From: an uncultured Bacteroidota bacterium
GTDB lineage: Bacteria; Bacteroidota; Bacteroidia; UKL13-3
Assembly (NCBI GenBank): GCA_903907885.1
Contig: CAIVPY010000054.1
Coordinates: 1 to 13,996, forward strand
DNA: 13,996 bases
Reading direction: 5' to 3'
Below, piece after piece: positions 1 through 7,728 of the stretch. Position 1 is the stretch's first letter. Every line of letters begins with the position of its first letter. The position numbers and the translations under genes were made by a program. Below the pieces are notes generated by a model. That model worked only from the letters and a program-made list of their open reading frames with translations. It was not told where the DNA came from and did not search any database.

Positions 1-769
1 CAAATTCTGCTGTTTTATTGGGCTCTTCGCACATCATCCAAAATTTCACATCGTAGTACCCTCGTTTTGTAAGGTAAGCTTCTCCAAAGACTATGGGATA
101 ATTAAATCTTTTAGCCAATTTCTCAACGCCTAGAAATACTGGTGTATCTTGATTCAAGAAGTTCATCCAATGGCAATTTGTCGAGCTTGGTGTTTGGTCG
201 GCAATAAATGTAATGGCTGAAGGAATATTTTTCCTAGCTATCATCTCACGAAGTGAATTATTCATGGCCATGGGATATACACCAAATCGAGTACGAATAT
301 GATACATAAACCAATCGAACCACTTGCTGCTTAAAGGATGGTATAGGACATCCACTTGATTTGAATTCTGCTGTAAAGCTTGCCCAGCCCATTCCCAATT
401 GGCAGCGTGTCCGCAAACCAATATATATGGTTGATTCCTTTTATTTAATGCATGAATGATTTCTAAACCTTCTTGCTTCAAGTGTTTATTATAAAAGGTT
501 TTCCGAACACTGGCCATTTTAATGGTCTCGATAGTCACATCAAACAAGTTGCGATAAAACGCCCAAGCTGTTTTTTCAATCCATTCCTCCGATTTATCTG
601 GAAACGAATTGCGTAGGTTCTCAAATACTACCTTTTTACGATAGCCAAAAACATGGTAAATCAAAAACCTTACGAAATCAGAAATACCGAACAGCACCCA
701 CATAGGCAGCAGCGACAATAGAAACAAGGGGGCCGTAATTATGATATAATACCAACGAAACTTAGGCAT
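1..769 (-). CDS. Lysophospholipid / lipid A acyltransferase family protein (LpxL/HtrB-like), C-terminus cut by the window edge
   Basis: Reading the reverse strand from ATG at 769 gives 256 uninterrupted codons running off position 1. Residues 8-40 are a hydrophobic N-terminal membrane anchor. The acyltransferase motif GHAANWEW lies at about 120-127, giving the catalytic HX4E pair H121/E126. Further family features are ADQTP near 190-194 and FLGVEKLAKRFNYPIVFGE near 212-230. Known for the family: inner-membrane, acyl-ACP-dependent transfer of a fatty acid to a lipid A precursor or a related lysolipid. Full members are about 290-310 residues, so roughly 35-50 residues are missing beyond the window. 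The frame stays open upstream to a TAG at 848-850, but the only ATG is at 769. The gene is divergent from the WG-repeat gene. Whether it is a true late lipid A acyltransferase or an ornithine-lipid-type paralogue cannot be decided from this piece. Confidence 0.9.
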   Translation of the reverse strand, partial: MPKFRWYYIIITAPLFLLSLLPMWVLFGISDFVRFLIYHVFGYRKKVVFENLRNSFPDKSEEWIEKTAWAFYRNLFDVTIETIKMASVRKTFYNKHLKQEGLEIIHALNKRNQPYILVCGHAANWEWAGQALQQNSNQVDVLYHPLSSKWFDWFMYHIRTRFGVYPMAMNNSLREMIARKNIPSAITFIADQTPSSTNCHWMNFLNQDTPVFLGVEKLAKRFNYPIVFGEAYLTKRGYYDVKFWMMCEEPNKTAEF

Positions 770-860
770 ATCGATTATTTTTTGGGTAGCAATATAATTC
801 CAAAACACTTTGTTGAAATATTTTATCCATAAAAAACAAATGGACTTCTATTTTAGCGGC

Positions 861-1748
861 ATGAGAATACTGATATTTTTGGCAGCAATTTTAGTGGGCA
901 ATATCGCCTTGGCTCAGAAATTATACCCCTTTGAGAAAAAAGACAAATGGGGCTATATGAACCAAGAAGGAACCATAGTGATTAACCCAATTTACGACTA
1001 TGCGGATGATTTTAATGAAGGCTATGCAGTGGTGGCTTTGGGCAACTTACCTTGCTTGATTGATGCCAATCAAAAAAGATACATAGATACGGGGATGTAC
1101 CAATACATTGGAAAATACTCTGAAGGATTATGTTCAGTGATGGATTATAAATTCAAACGTTACTATGTGAATTTAAAAGCCGAAAAAGTAATTACCCTTG
1201 GCAAAGAAATTTATGACGCAGGTGCATTCAACAGCGGCTTGGCCAAAGTGAGCAAAAAGGTGGATGAAGTGGAGAAAAAATTTGGGGTTGACATTACCAA
1301 TATGGGTTTCAAATTTGCCTATGTCAATAATAAAGGCGAATACCAATGCGAGTTTAAGTATGATGATGCTGAAGATCTGAATGAAGGAACAGCTAGGGTG
1401 AAAGTGGGCAAAAAATTTGGTTTGATAAATGCACAATGCAAGGAAATTGTAAGTCCAATATATGGCAGTATTACTGAATTTAACGAGGGTTTAGCCGCTG
1501 TTGAATTAGATGGAAAAATTGGCTACATCAACAAGCAAGGTGAGGAAGCCATCAAACCGCAGTTTGAATTTGCTACCCTTTTTAGCGAAGGATTGGCGGG
1601 CTATTCAGAAAAGGAAAAATGGGGATTTATTGACAAATCAGGCAAAGTAGTTATACCTGCCTTGTATGATGGAGTAAAAACCTTTTGGCGAAGGAATGGC
1701 AGCCATGCAACAAATGGGCAAATGGGGCTTTATCGACAAAACAGGTAA
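861..1748 (+). CDS. Secreted WG-repeat protein, N-terminal part (frameshifted)
   Basis: An in-frame TTG at 810 and ATGs at 840 and 861 are possible starts. I choose 861 because it begins directly with a signal peptide (MRILIFLAAILVGNIALA, then Q), suggesting export with cleavage after ALA. The mature part is built of WG-type repeats: KWGYMNQEG, KFGLINAQC, KIGYINKQG and KWGFIDKSG, each followed by a spacer ending in F(N/S)EGLA or similar. Such repeats are common in Bacteroidota envelope or secreted proteins, and their molecular role is not established. At codon 275 (F, in the T run 1683-1686) the frame shifts: the last 20 or so residues before the stop no longer look like a WG repeat, while the next frame continues it perfectly. 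Removing one T gives a continuous 371-residue protein over 861-1977. As it stands this is half of a broken gene or of a base-call error. Confidence 0.82.
   Translation: MRILIFLAAILVGNIALAQKLYPFEKKDKWGYMNQEGTIVINPIYDYADDFNEGYAVVALGNLPCLIDANQKRYIDTGMYQYIGKYSEGLCSVMDYKFKRYYVNLKAEKVITLGKEIYDAGAFNSGLAKVSKKVDEVEKKFGVDITNMGFKFAYVNNKGEYQCEFKYDDAEDLNEGTARVKVGKKFGLINAQCKEIVSPIYGSITEFNEGLAAVELDGKIGYINKQGEEAIKPQFEFATLFSEGLAGYSEKEKWGFIDKSGKVVIPALYDGVKTFWRRNGSHATNGQMGLYRQNR
1683..1686 (+). other. Single-base frameshift point (extra T) in the WG-repeat gene
   Basis: The bases here are TTTT. As read, the protein goes V-K-T-F-W-R-R-N-G and ends 20 codons later. With three Ts it reads V-K-T-F-G-E-G-M-A-A-M, which restores the F-x-E-G-x-A spacer seen in the neighbouring repeats (FNEGLA, FSEGLA) and joins directly to the downstream KWGFIDKTG repeat. 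The indel is therefore confidently placed. It may be a sequencing or assembly error in a homopolymer, a genuine recent mutation, or less likely slippage-based phase variation; a run of only four Ts argues against the last. Confidence 0.85.
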
Positions 1749-1977
1749 ATTGATGATGAACCCTTTTTATGAAAATGTTGGCTATTATAATGATGGCGTT
1801 TGCCCGGTTCAAAACAAAGGCAAATGGGGCACCATTGACAAAGAAGGTCGTATCGTTTCACCATTTGATTTTGAATATATTGGAAATTATGAAGATGGTA
1901 TCGCTGAAGTGATTTTCAGAGACATTAACTTATACCTTGACCTCAGAGGAAATTTACTACCTAGACTAAAAAAATAA
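1696..1977 (+). CDS. WG-repeat protein, C-terminal part (continuation in the +1 frame)
   Basis: This frame overlaps the end of the upstream fragment and carries the last WG units: KWGFIDKTG, KWGTIDKEG and a degenerate final unit ending near LYLDLRGNLLPRLKK. It has no signal peptide, so on its own it would not be exported. The ATG at 1696 is internal to the repaired protein (GEG-M-AAM) and is probably not a real start. I read it as the C-terminal third of a single 371-residue gene spanning 861-1977. Its stop is followed after 2 bases by the start of the next secreted protein, so the two form an operon. Confidence 0.75.
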   Translation: MAAMQQMGKWGFIDKTGKLMMNPFYENVGYYNDGVCPVQNKGKWGTIDKEGRIVSPFDFEYIGNYEDGIAEVIFRDINLYLDLRGNLLPRLKK

Positions 1978-1979
1978 TT

Positions 1980-3041
1980 ATGCTTGTTCGACAACTCTTT
2001 TATTTTTTATTTCTTTTGATTTGCTTTCATGCCCAAGCACAATATAAAATCGAGCTAGTTGACAGCAATACTTTTGCATTGGGAAAAGGCGTTGTATTAA
2101 GTAAAACCTCCTTTCGCGGACTTAGTGTGGTGGATGATCAAACCATATGGGTAAGTGGAAGCAAAGGTACCATTGCTAAAAGCCTTGATGGTGGCAAGAC
2201 ATTTGAATTTACGCAACTTAAGGGATATGAGAAATCTGAGTTTAGGGATATTGAAGCCTTTGACGATAAAAGGGCTATCATTATGTCATCGGGCACACCT
2301 GCTTATATTTTAAAAACCATAGACGGTGGACAAACATGGAAAGAGGTTTACAAAAACCTTGATACAGCTTATTTCTTAGATGCCATGGATTTTTGGGATG
2401 AGAAAAGGGGTATCTTGGTGGGCGACCCAATACAGGGGCATTTTGTGCTTTTACAAACCAAAGATGCAGGTGAAACTTGGCAAGAATTGGACACCAATCT
2501 AACACCTAAAGCAATGATAGGAGAAGCAGTATTTGCTGCTAGTGGCACCAGTTTGAGATGTTGGGGGACATTTGGTTATGTTGGTTTCGTAACTGGTGGG
2601 AAAATTTCAAGAATTATTGGAGCTAATTTGAGTCAAAAATATATTCATTGGAAATCGATTAAAACAAAGATTATTCAAGGAAAATCATCACAAGGTGCAT
2701 TTTCGTTTACTCGCAATGATTCAGCTGAAGTAATTGTAGGAGGAGATTATTTATCCGACACTTTGGTTTTGCAAAATTCTTGTATCAAATACCATCCACC
2801 TTCTAAATATGAAGAAATATTCGATAATAATATTGATGACGTAAAAGGCTATAGATCATGCATAGAAGCAATTACACCAAGTTTATTTATAGCATGTGGT
2901 ACTTCTGGTGTTGATATATATCAAAATAGAATCTGGAATACTATCTCTAATAATTCCTACAACGTAGTCCGCAAAGCTAAAAAAGGAAAGGCTGTATTTT
3001 TAGCAGGAGGCAAAGGCAGAATAGGCCGATTGATTTATTAA
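1980..3041 (+). CDS. Secreted Ycf48-like / BNR (Asp-box) repeat protein
   Basis: A 353-residue protein with a typical signal peptide (hydrophobic residues 5-18, cleavage likely after AQA at 20). The cysteine at 15 lacks a lipobox context, so it is probably not a lipoprotein. Three Asp-box motifs S/T-x-D-x-G-x-T-W/F are visible: SLDGGKTF at 68-75, TIDGGQTW at 113-120 and TKDAGETW at 160-167. This is the signature of sialidase/BNR or Ycf48-like beta-propellers. The later GTFGYVGFVTGG and FLAGGKGRIGRL stretches fit further degenerate blades. Bacteroidota homologues are often labelled oxidoreductase or photosystem assembly factor by transfer, but nothing here shows a catalytic site; a periplasmic or surface scaffold role is as likely. 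It starts 2 bases after the WG-repeat gene and is probably co-transcribed with it. Confidence 0.9.
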   Translation: MLVRQLFYFLFLLICFHAQAQYKIELVDSNTFALGKGVVLSKTSFRGLSVVDDQTIWVSGSKGTIAKSLDGGKTFEFTQLKGYEKSEFRDIEAFDDKRAIIMSSGTPAYILKTIDGGQTWKEVYKNLDTAYFLDAMDFWDEKRGILVGDPIQGHFVLLQTKDAGETWQELDTNLTPKAMIGEAVFAASGTSLRCWGTFGYVGFVTGGKISRIIGANLSQKYIHWKSIKTKIIQGKSSQGAFSFTRNDSAEVIVGGDYLSDTLVLQNSCIKYHPPSKYEEIFDNNIDDVKGYRSCIEAITPSLFIACGTSGVDIYQNRIWNTISNNSYNVVRKAKKGKAVFLAGGKGRIGRLIY

Positions 3042-3245
3042 TCAATTGTATTTGAATTTACATTTAATGTTATTTTTAGGTAATATTTTACTTTAATCAC
3101 AAAAAAGTTAAATGCCAAATGGCTACAATATAGACTAATTAACTAGCCAACTGCAATTCATGGTGCAATTAAATCCGTTCAATTATGATTATCGTCATGT
3201 GTTAATAGATTATTAAAAGGCAATTTGCGTGCTTAATTTTAAATA

Positions 3246-5021
3246 ATGACGAATAAAAAATTTGAAGGTCATAGTTTTCATATACCTGTTATGGGTATTG
3301 GCTTCACTATCGATTCTCCTATAAAGGTGGCAGCATATGGAATGACTTCAACAGTATCATTGGTTGACGATGTGCTGCTGGAAAAAATGCGTGCCTTCTA
3401 TTCTGAAAAATTCTCAATACCTTACGAATCAATAACAAACAAAATGGAAGACTCTAGAGCTAAGCGTATTACAGCTTATCTTAACATGGTTGACCATATT
3501 GTTAGAGAAAAATTTGATCAACTTAAACAATCATTAAACGAAACCGGTGAAGAGTTTGAAAAATATATCAATATGCTTCCTGATTATGCTGAGATAAAAA
3601 AGCAGTTTAATGAATTTATTGATAATAACAAAACCATTGATGAAATAAAACAATGGGCTAATCAACATTTGCAAATGGGTGGTATTGATGTAAACATCAT
3701 GACCAAACTTGATAAAGAGAATTCCTTTAACAAAGAAAAGCTTCCTGTGATGTATAATGATGCACATGCCGCATTACGAGGTTTTGCCAATAGCAATTTA
3801 CACTCTTCAATTGTGTTGTCTGCTGGCATGAATCCCAGACTTTACAGCTACTTTGAGCAATTTGATTGTTTCTTTCCTGACGAAAATGGTCAACTGAACA
3901 AGATGGTAATATTGAAAATTAGCGATTATCGTTCTGCTTTGATACAGGGTAAGTTTTTAGCAAAAAAAGGCATTTGGATATCTGAGTATAGAGTTGAATC
4001 GGGCTTAAATTGCGGTGGACACGCTTTTGGAAGTGAAGGCTCATTGATGGGTCCTATTTTAGAGGAATTTTTGGATAAGAAACAAGAATTAATAAATGAT
4101 ATTCACACTGTTTATATAGCAGCTTTAAAAGAAAAAGGAAAGTCAGTTCCTTCAAAACCTTTGCAAGTTAAAATTACTGCACAAGGGGGTGTAGGAACTT
4201 CGGAAGAACATCAGTTTTTGATTGATAAATATAAATTAGATTCTATCGGTTGGGGCACTCCTTTTTTATTAGTTCCTGAAGCTACTACAGTAGATAATGA
4301 TACTCTTGACTTACTTTGTAAAGCAAAAGAAAAGGACTTATACTTAAGTAATATTTCTCCTTTAGGTGTTCCTTTTAATTCATTACGTGGAAATACAAAA
4401 GACTCTGAAAGATTAGAATGGATTGATAAAGGTCGTCCAGGAAGCTCTTGCCCACGTGAATTTGCAAAACTTAATAATGAATTTACAGATGAGGTAATTT
4501 GCACAGCCTCTCGCCAATACCAAAACCTAAAACTAAAATCATTAAAGGAACAAGGCTTAGATTCAATTTTACTTGAAACTGAAAACGATTTGGCGATGCA
4601 AAAGACTTGTTTATGTGTAGGTTTAGGTACATCAGCCTTATTGGTAAACGGACTCGATACAAGGATTGAAGGACCTGGCGTTTCAGTTTGTCCTGGCCCT
4701 AATATGGCATATTACTCAAAAGTTGTTTCGCTCGAAACCATGTGTAAACATATTTATGGAAAAGAGAATTTAGTTGATGATCCAAACAGACCTCACATGT
4801 TTATTAAAGAACTAGAATTAAACTTGAGTTACTATCAAAAAACTGTAATGGCATACCTAGCTAAACCAAGCGATGCGGTAAAAAAACAAATCAATACCAT
4901 GAGTAAAAATATTGAGAATGGAATTCAATACTATCGAGATTTGTTTGCCAATCAAAGTGAATTGATTTTAAAACAATTGGATGATAAATGGATTGAGTTT
5001 ATAGCAATAAAATCGATTTAA
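3246..5021 (+). CDS. Conserved hypothetical protein, nitronate-monooxygenase-like FMN TIM barrel (inferred)
   Basis: A 591-residue soluble protein with no signal peptide. I recognise it only as a conserved Bacteroidota-type hypothetical. Motif order resembles nitronate monooxygenase / 2-nitropropane dioxygenase barrels: N-terminal VMGIGFTIDSPIKVAAYGM (15-33), then SGLNCGGHAF (252-261), comparable to the family's substrate/flavin loop with GGH, then ITAQGGVGT (310-318) followed by IGWGTPFLLVPEA (334-346), comparable to the FMN-phosphate strand and G-T-x-F loop. The insertion at about 60-200 is helical and charged. The C-terminal half holds C402 (in SSCPREF), C419, C455, C457, C482 (in VCPGP) and C500, which could bind a metal or Fe-S cluster (speculative). 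The family link is inferred from motif order, not from a search. The gene stands alone after a 204-base non-coding stretch, and its stop overlaps the stop of the convergent HD gene. No function is claimed. Confidence 0.9.
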   Translation: MTNKKFEGHSFHIPVMGIGFTIDSPIKVAAYGMTSTVSLVDDVLLEKMRAFYSEKFSIPYESITNKMEDSRAKRITAYLNMVDHIVREKFDQLKQSLNETGEEFEKYINMLPDYAEIKKQFNEFIDNNKTIDEIKQWANQHLQMGGIDVNIMTKLDKENSFNKEKLPVMYNDAHAALRGFANSNLHSSIVLSAGMNPRLYSYFEQFDCFFPDENGQLNKMVILKISDYRSALIQGKFLAKKGIWISEYRVESGLNCGGHAFGSEGSLMGPILEEFLDKKQELINDIHTVYIAALKEKGKSVPSKPLQVKITAQGGVGTSEEHQFLIDKYKLDSIGWGTPFLLVPEATTVDNDTLDLLCKAKEKDLYLSNISPLGVPFNSLRGNTKDSERLEWIDKGRPGSSCPREFAKLNNEFTDEVICTASRQYQNLKLKSLKEQGLDSILLETENDLAMQKTCLCVGLGTSALLVNGLDTRIEGPGVSVCPGPNMAYYSKVVSLETMCKHIYGKENLVDDPNRPHMFIKELELNLSYYQKTVMAYLAKPSDAVKKQINTMSKNIENGIQYYRDLFANQSELILKQLDDKWIEFIAIKSI

Positions 5022-6250
5022 TAAGTTCTTAAATAACATAAATAGTATTTAGTTACTGTTTGTCCCAAAGCCTCAATATTATCTAAGTCACTAGCTTTGG
5101 CTATGTCTTTTACTTCTCCATTTTTATATAGTATTTTTATATTGATTTTATTAAGGTCATAGGCACGGTTTTTCACTGAATCTGTAAATACAAAATAGTC
5201 AATGTCAGTAGCAGAAATGCTATGTTTTTTCATGATGTTTTCTTTTATTTCATTTAACCTTTCTTCAGTAATAGCATCTTTAGATAATTCGGTTTTAAAA
5301 AGTTTTCTATCTCTCAACATGGTGCACATTTTTCTTAAAATTTCATCAGAATGATGACACCATACTTTGATGGCAGTAAAAACATCTTCATCGTCCAAAT
5401 CACTATAGAAACCAATATTTTCAGGATTTGCAAAAAAATTATTTTTATTGATATCATTATTTAGAAAATGTATCAATGCAGGAGTGCCAAATAAATCTAC
5501 ATTTTTATTAGCTAATTGTCGAGCCCTTTCAAGAATTTTTATTAAGAGACTTTCGGCCGATATTACGGTTTTGTGAAGGTACACTTGCCAATACATGAGC
5601 CTACGTGCAATCAAAAACTTCTCAACAGAGTAAATGCCTTTTTCGTCAACTACCAACTCGTTATTTATTACGTTCAACATATTTATGATGCGGTCGTTTC
5701 CCACAGCTCCTTCAATCACACCAGTAAAAAAACTATCCCTACGCAGGTAGTCCAAACGATCCATGTCAAGCTGAGAGCTAACCAATTGATGAAGGAATTT
5801 CTTTGGATATTTGTTGCTAAAAATGTCAATACACATATCCAAACGCCCAGACATTTGTTGGTTTAGCAAATTCATATAATGAATTGATATGGCTTCGTGA
5901 GATACATCTTTTACGAGCATATACTCCAATGTGTGAGAATAGGGGCCATGACCCATATCGTGGAGCAATACCGCAGCACACACTGCTTCTTGTTCCTGGT
6001 CGCTTATGTCTATCCCTTTGCTTCTTAGTATTTCAATGGCTTGTTGGGTAAGATATACTGCACCTATGACATGCTGAAAACGGGTGTGTTGTGCACCTGG
6101 ATAAACATAATGCGTAAGCCCTAATTGCCTAATTCGTCTGAGTCTTTGAAACCAAGGTTGTTCTATTAAGTCATAAATTAAGCCAGCCGGAATACTAACA
6201 AAACCATAAACAGGGTCGTTGATTATTTTTTTCTTCTGAACAATTGTCAT
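5018..6250 (-). CDS. HD-domain phosphohydrolase (COG1078 / dNTPase-like family)
   Basis: A 410-residue cytoplasmic protein. The start of the family is unmistakable: INDPVYGF (10-17), FQRLRRIRQLGL (34-45) and QHTRFQHVIG (54-63). The HD metal-binding set is H60, H97-D98 (in LLHDMGHG, with H101) and D164 in SQLDMDRLDYLRRDSFF (159-175). Related enzymes, including SAMHD1 and bacterial dGTPases, hydrolyse dNTPs; the substrate of this bacterial branch is not settled, so I stay with metal-dependent phosphohydrolase. The length is normal for the family. It is transcribed leftwards from its own promoter region at 6251-6290, and its TAA stop overlaps the opposing stop of the 591-residue hypothetical by 4 bases. 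No domain is missing. Confidence 0.94.
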   Translation of the reverse strand: MTIVQKKKIINDPVYGFVSIPAGLIYDLIEQPWFQRLRRIRQLGLTHYVYPGAQHTRFQHVIGAVYLTQQAIEILRSKGIDISDQEQEAVCAAVLLHDMGHGPYSHTLEYMLVKDVSHEAISIHYMNLLNQQMSGRLDMCIDIFSNKYPKKFLHQLVSSQLDMDRLDYLRRDSFFTGVIEGAVGNDRIINMLNVINNELVVDEKGIYSVEKFLIARRLMYWQVYLHKTVISAESLLIKILERARQLANKNVDLFGTPALIHFLNNDINKNNFFANPENIGFYSDLDDEDVFTAIKVWCHHSDEILRKMCTMLRDRKLFKTELSKDAITEERLNEIKENIMKKHSISATDIDYFVFTDSVKNRAYDLNKINIKILYKNGEVKDIAKASDLDNIEALGQTVTKYYLCYLRTY

Positions 6251-6257
6251 TCAAAAG

Positions 6258-6290
6258 CAAACATAAGGGATTGATTCCTTATTTAGTAAA
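6258..6290 (-). promoter_or_regulatory. Candidate Bacteroidota-type promoter for the HD phosphohydrolase gene
   Basis: On the reverse strand TATGTTTG (6265 to 6258) matches the TAnnTTTG -7 consensus exactly. A TTTA (6290 to 6287) lies 21 bases upstream where the -33 TTTG/TTG element would be. Only 7 bases separate the -7 box from the ATG, so transcription would start at or very near the start codon, giving a leaderless or nearly leaderless mRNA. The -33 element is imperfect. Confidence 0.38.
6263..6282. repeat. Short inverted repeat upstream of the HD gene
   Basis: ATAAGG (6263-6268) and CCTTAT (6277-6282) form 6-base arms around an 8-base spacer. The repeat overlaps the candidate -7 box and the promoter spacer, so it could be an operator. 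At this length and AT content it may equally be chance. Confidence 0.3.
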
Positions 6291-6464
6291 TCATCTGAAA
6301 TATTAGCTCAACTATGTTAATTTAGTCTTTTTAAAACAATTTTACCTTTTTTATCGTTAATAAAAAAAGTTAATCTTGTAGTTGATAATTTTTAACTCAT
6401 CACCAAAAGGTAAATGTATAACAATATCAATCTAATAACATTAACCAAAATAAACTCAAACAAA

Positions 6465-6677
6465 ATGAATAAAAGTAAATCACCAATTATTGAATTAATT
6501 TCATGGGCTGCAATTTTAGGTAACATTTTATTGGCATTATGGATTTTGTATAATGGCATCAACGAAGGTTTTCAGGGAACCGCAATTGAAAAATTCTCTT
6601 ACGTTATCCTCATAACACTTTTGTCGGTAAATGCTTTTCTACTACTTCACAAAAAACAACGACCGATATCTAATTAA
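6465..6677 (+). CDS. Small two-helix membrane protein, unknown function
   Basis: A 70-residue protein with two predicted transmembrane helices (about 10-28 and 44-62), a short loop YNGINEGFQGT between them, and a basic C-terminal tail (HKKQRP). The start at 6465 gives MNKSKSPIIELISW. An in-frame ATG at 6414 would add 17 residues (MYNNINLITLTKINSNK) that are polar and AT-driven in composition, so I prefer 6465. It reads as a real gene because of its clean hydropathy and sensible codon use, but I cannot assign a role. It is divergent from the HD gene and its last 8 bases overlap the end of korB on the other strand. Confidence 0.7.
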   Translation: MNKSKSPIIELISWAAILGNILLALWILYNGINEGFQGTAIEKFSYVILITLLSVNAFLLLHKKQRPISN

Positions 6678-7728
6678 TACTCCAGGTTTTGTCTCCTGAT
6701 AGAATTTTGTTTAAAGGTGTTTTGCCTTTTTTAGCTGTTACTACATCAATTTGATCCACCAAATTTTCGTCATAAACGGGGCGTTCTTGTACATATATCA
6801 CACCAAAAGGTCGTGGGAAACGCAAGTCGTTGTAATTGGTATCGAAGAAACGAGAAAGGATATTGGCTTTGGTTTTATCTTTTTCGTCATGTATCCATAA
6901 ATCATTTAGGGATACTCCACTTTCAGTAATATTTAATATGATAGGATTTAATCCATCAAACATAATTCCTTTTTCGTCATTGTTTCCAAATACTAAGGGT
7001 TTGCCATGTTCTAGCAAAATGGCTTCATCTTTCTTTGTATCTTTTTCTGAGAAGGCGAAGAAAGCCGCATCATTAAACACAGGGCAATTTTGATATACTT
7101 CTACAAAGGAGGTTCCTTTGTGAGCATGTGCACGCTTCAAAATGGCTTGCATGTGTTTAGGATCGCGGTCTAATGTACGAGCCACAAAGCTTGCCTTAGC
7201 TCCTAATGCCAATTCAGATGGGTTGAAAGGCTCTTCTATTGAGCCATATGGACTCGATTTAGTAACCTTACCCCTTTCAGATGTTGGTGAATATTGTCCT
7301 TTTGTTAAACTGTATATTTGGTTATTAAACACTAGGTAATTTACATCAAAATTTTTACGCATCAAGTGTATAAAATGATTACCTCCAATTGAAAGAGCAT
7401 CACCATCACCTGAAATAATCCAAACACTTAAATCCGGGTTTGCAGCTTTCACACCAGAGGCAATAGCTGCAGCCCTACCATGTATGCTATGCATGCCATA
7501 GGTGTCCATATAATAGGTAAATCGAGAAGAGCATCCTATACCCGAAATAAAGGCAAATTGCTCCTTAGGAATACCCAAATCTGGGAATACGGTTTGCACT
7601 TGTTTTAATATAGAGTAGTCGCCACAACCAGGACACCATTTCACTTCCATTTCTGAAGAGAAATCTTTTGCTACTAATTTATTTTCTACTGTTGTTTCCA
7701 TATCTTTATTTAATTCTTCCCTACTCAT
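6670..7728 (-). CDS. korB: 2-oxoacid (2-oxoglutarate):ferredoxin oxidoreductase, beta subunit
   Basis: A 352-residue thiamine-diphosphate subunit. Visible motifs: CPGCG (32-36), GIGCSS (63-68), HGRAAAIASG (83-92), the ThDP/Mg signature GDGDALSIGGNH (107-118) and NNQIYSLTKGQYSPT (135-149). C32, C35, C66 and C215 fit the four [4Fe-4S] cluster ligands expected of this subunit. With KorA it catalyses CoA-dependent oxidative decarboxylation of a 2-oxoacid with reduction of ferredoxin in the cytoplasm; the reverse reaction is used in some carbon-fixing bacteria. The ATG at 7728 shares one base with the korA stop (TAATG), implying translational coupling. An alternative ATG at 7701 would drop nine N-terminal residues. 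The 2-oxoglutarate preference is inferred from overall resemblance to KorB; pyruvate or another acid is not excluded. No separate ferredoxin-like delta subunit is present. Confidence 0.93.
   Translation of the reverse strand: MSREELNKDMETTVENKLVAKDFSSEMEVKWCPGCGDYSILKQVQTVFPDLGIPKEQFAFISGIGCSSRFTYYMDTYGMHSIHGRAAAIASGVKAANPDLSVWIISGDGDALSIGGNHFIHLMRKNFDVNYLVFNNQIYSLTKGQYSPTSERGKVTKSSPYGSIEEPFNPSELALGAKASFVARTLDRDPKHMQAILKRAHAHKGTSFVEVYQNCPVFNDAAFFAFSEKDTKKDEAILLEHGKPLVFGNNDEKGIMFDGLNPIILNITESGVSLNDLWIHDEKDKTKANILSRFFDTNYNDLRFPRPFGVIYVQERPVYDENLVDQIDVVTAKKGKTPLNKILSGDKTWSIN

Noticed and set aside
1683..1686. Programmed frameshifting or phase variation in the WG gene
   Set aside because: A four-T run is short for slippage and no stimulatory structure or slippery heptamer is visible; error or plain mutation is simpler.
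4211..4504. Antisense frame within the 591-residue hypothetical gene
   Set aside because: The sense strand has the conserved motifs there; the antisense product shows no domain or start context.
5573..5866. Plus-strand frame inside the HD phosphohydrolase
   Set aside because: It is antisense to the D164 catalytic region of a clear HD protein; not a gene.
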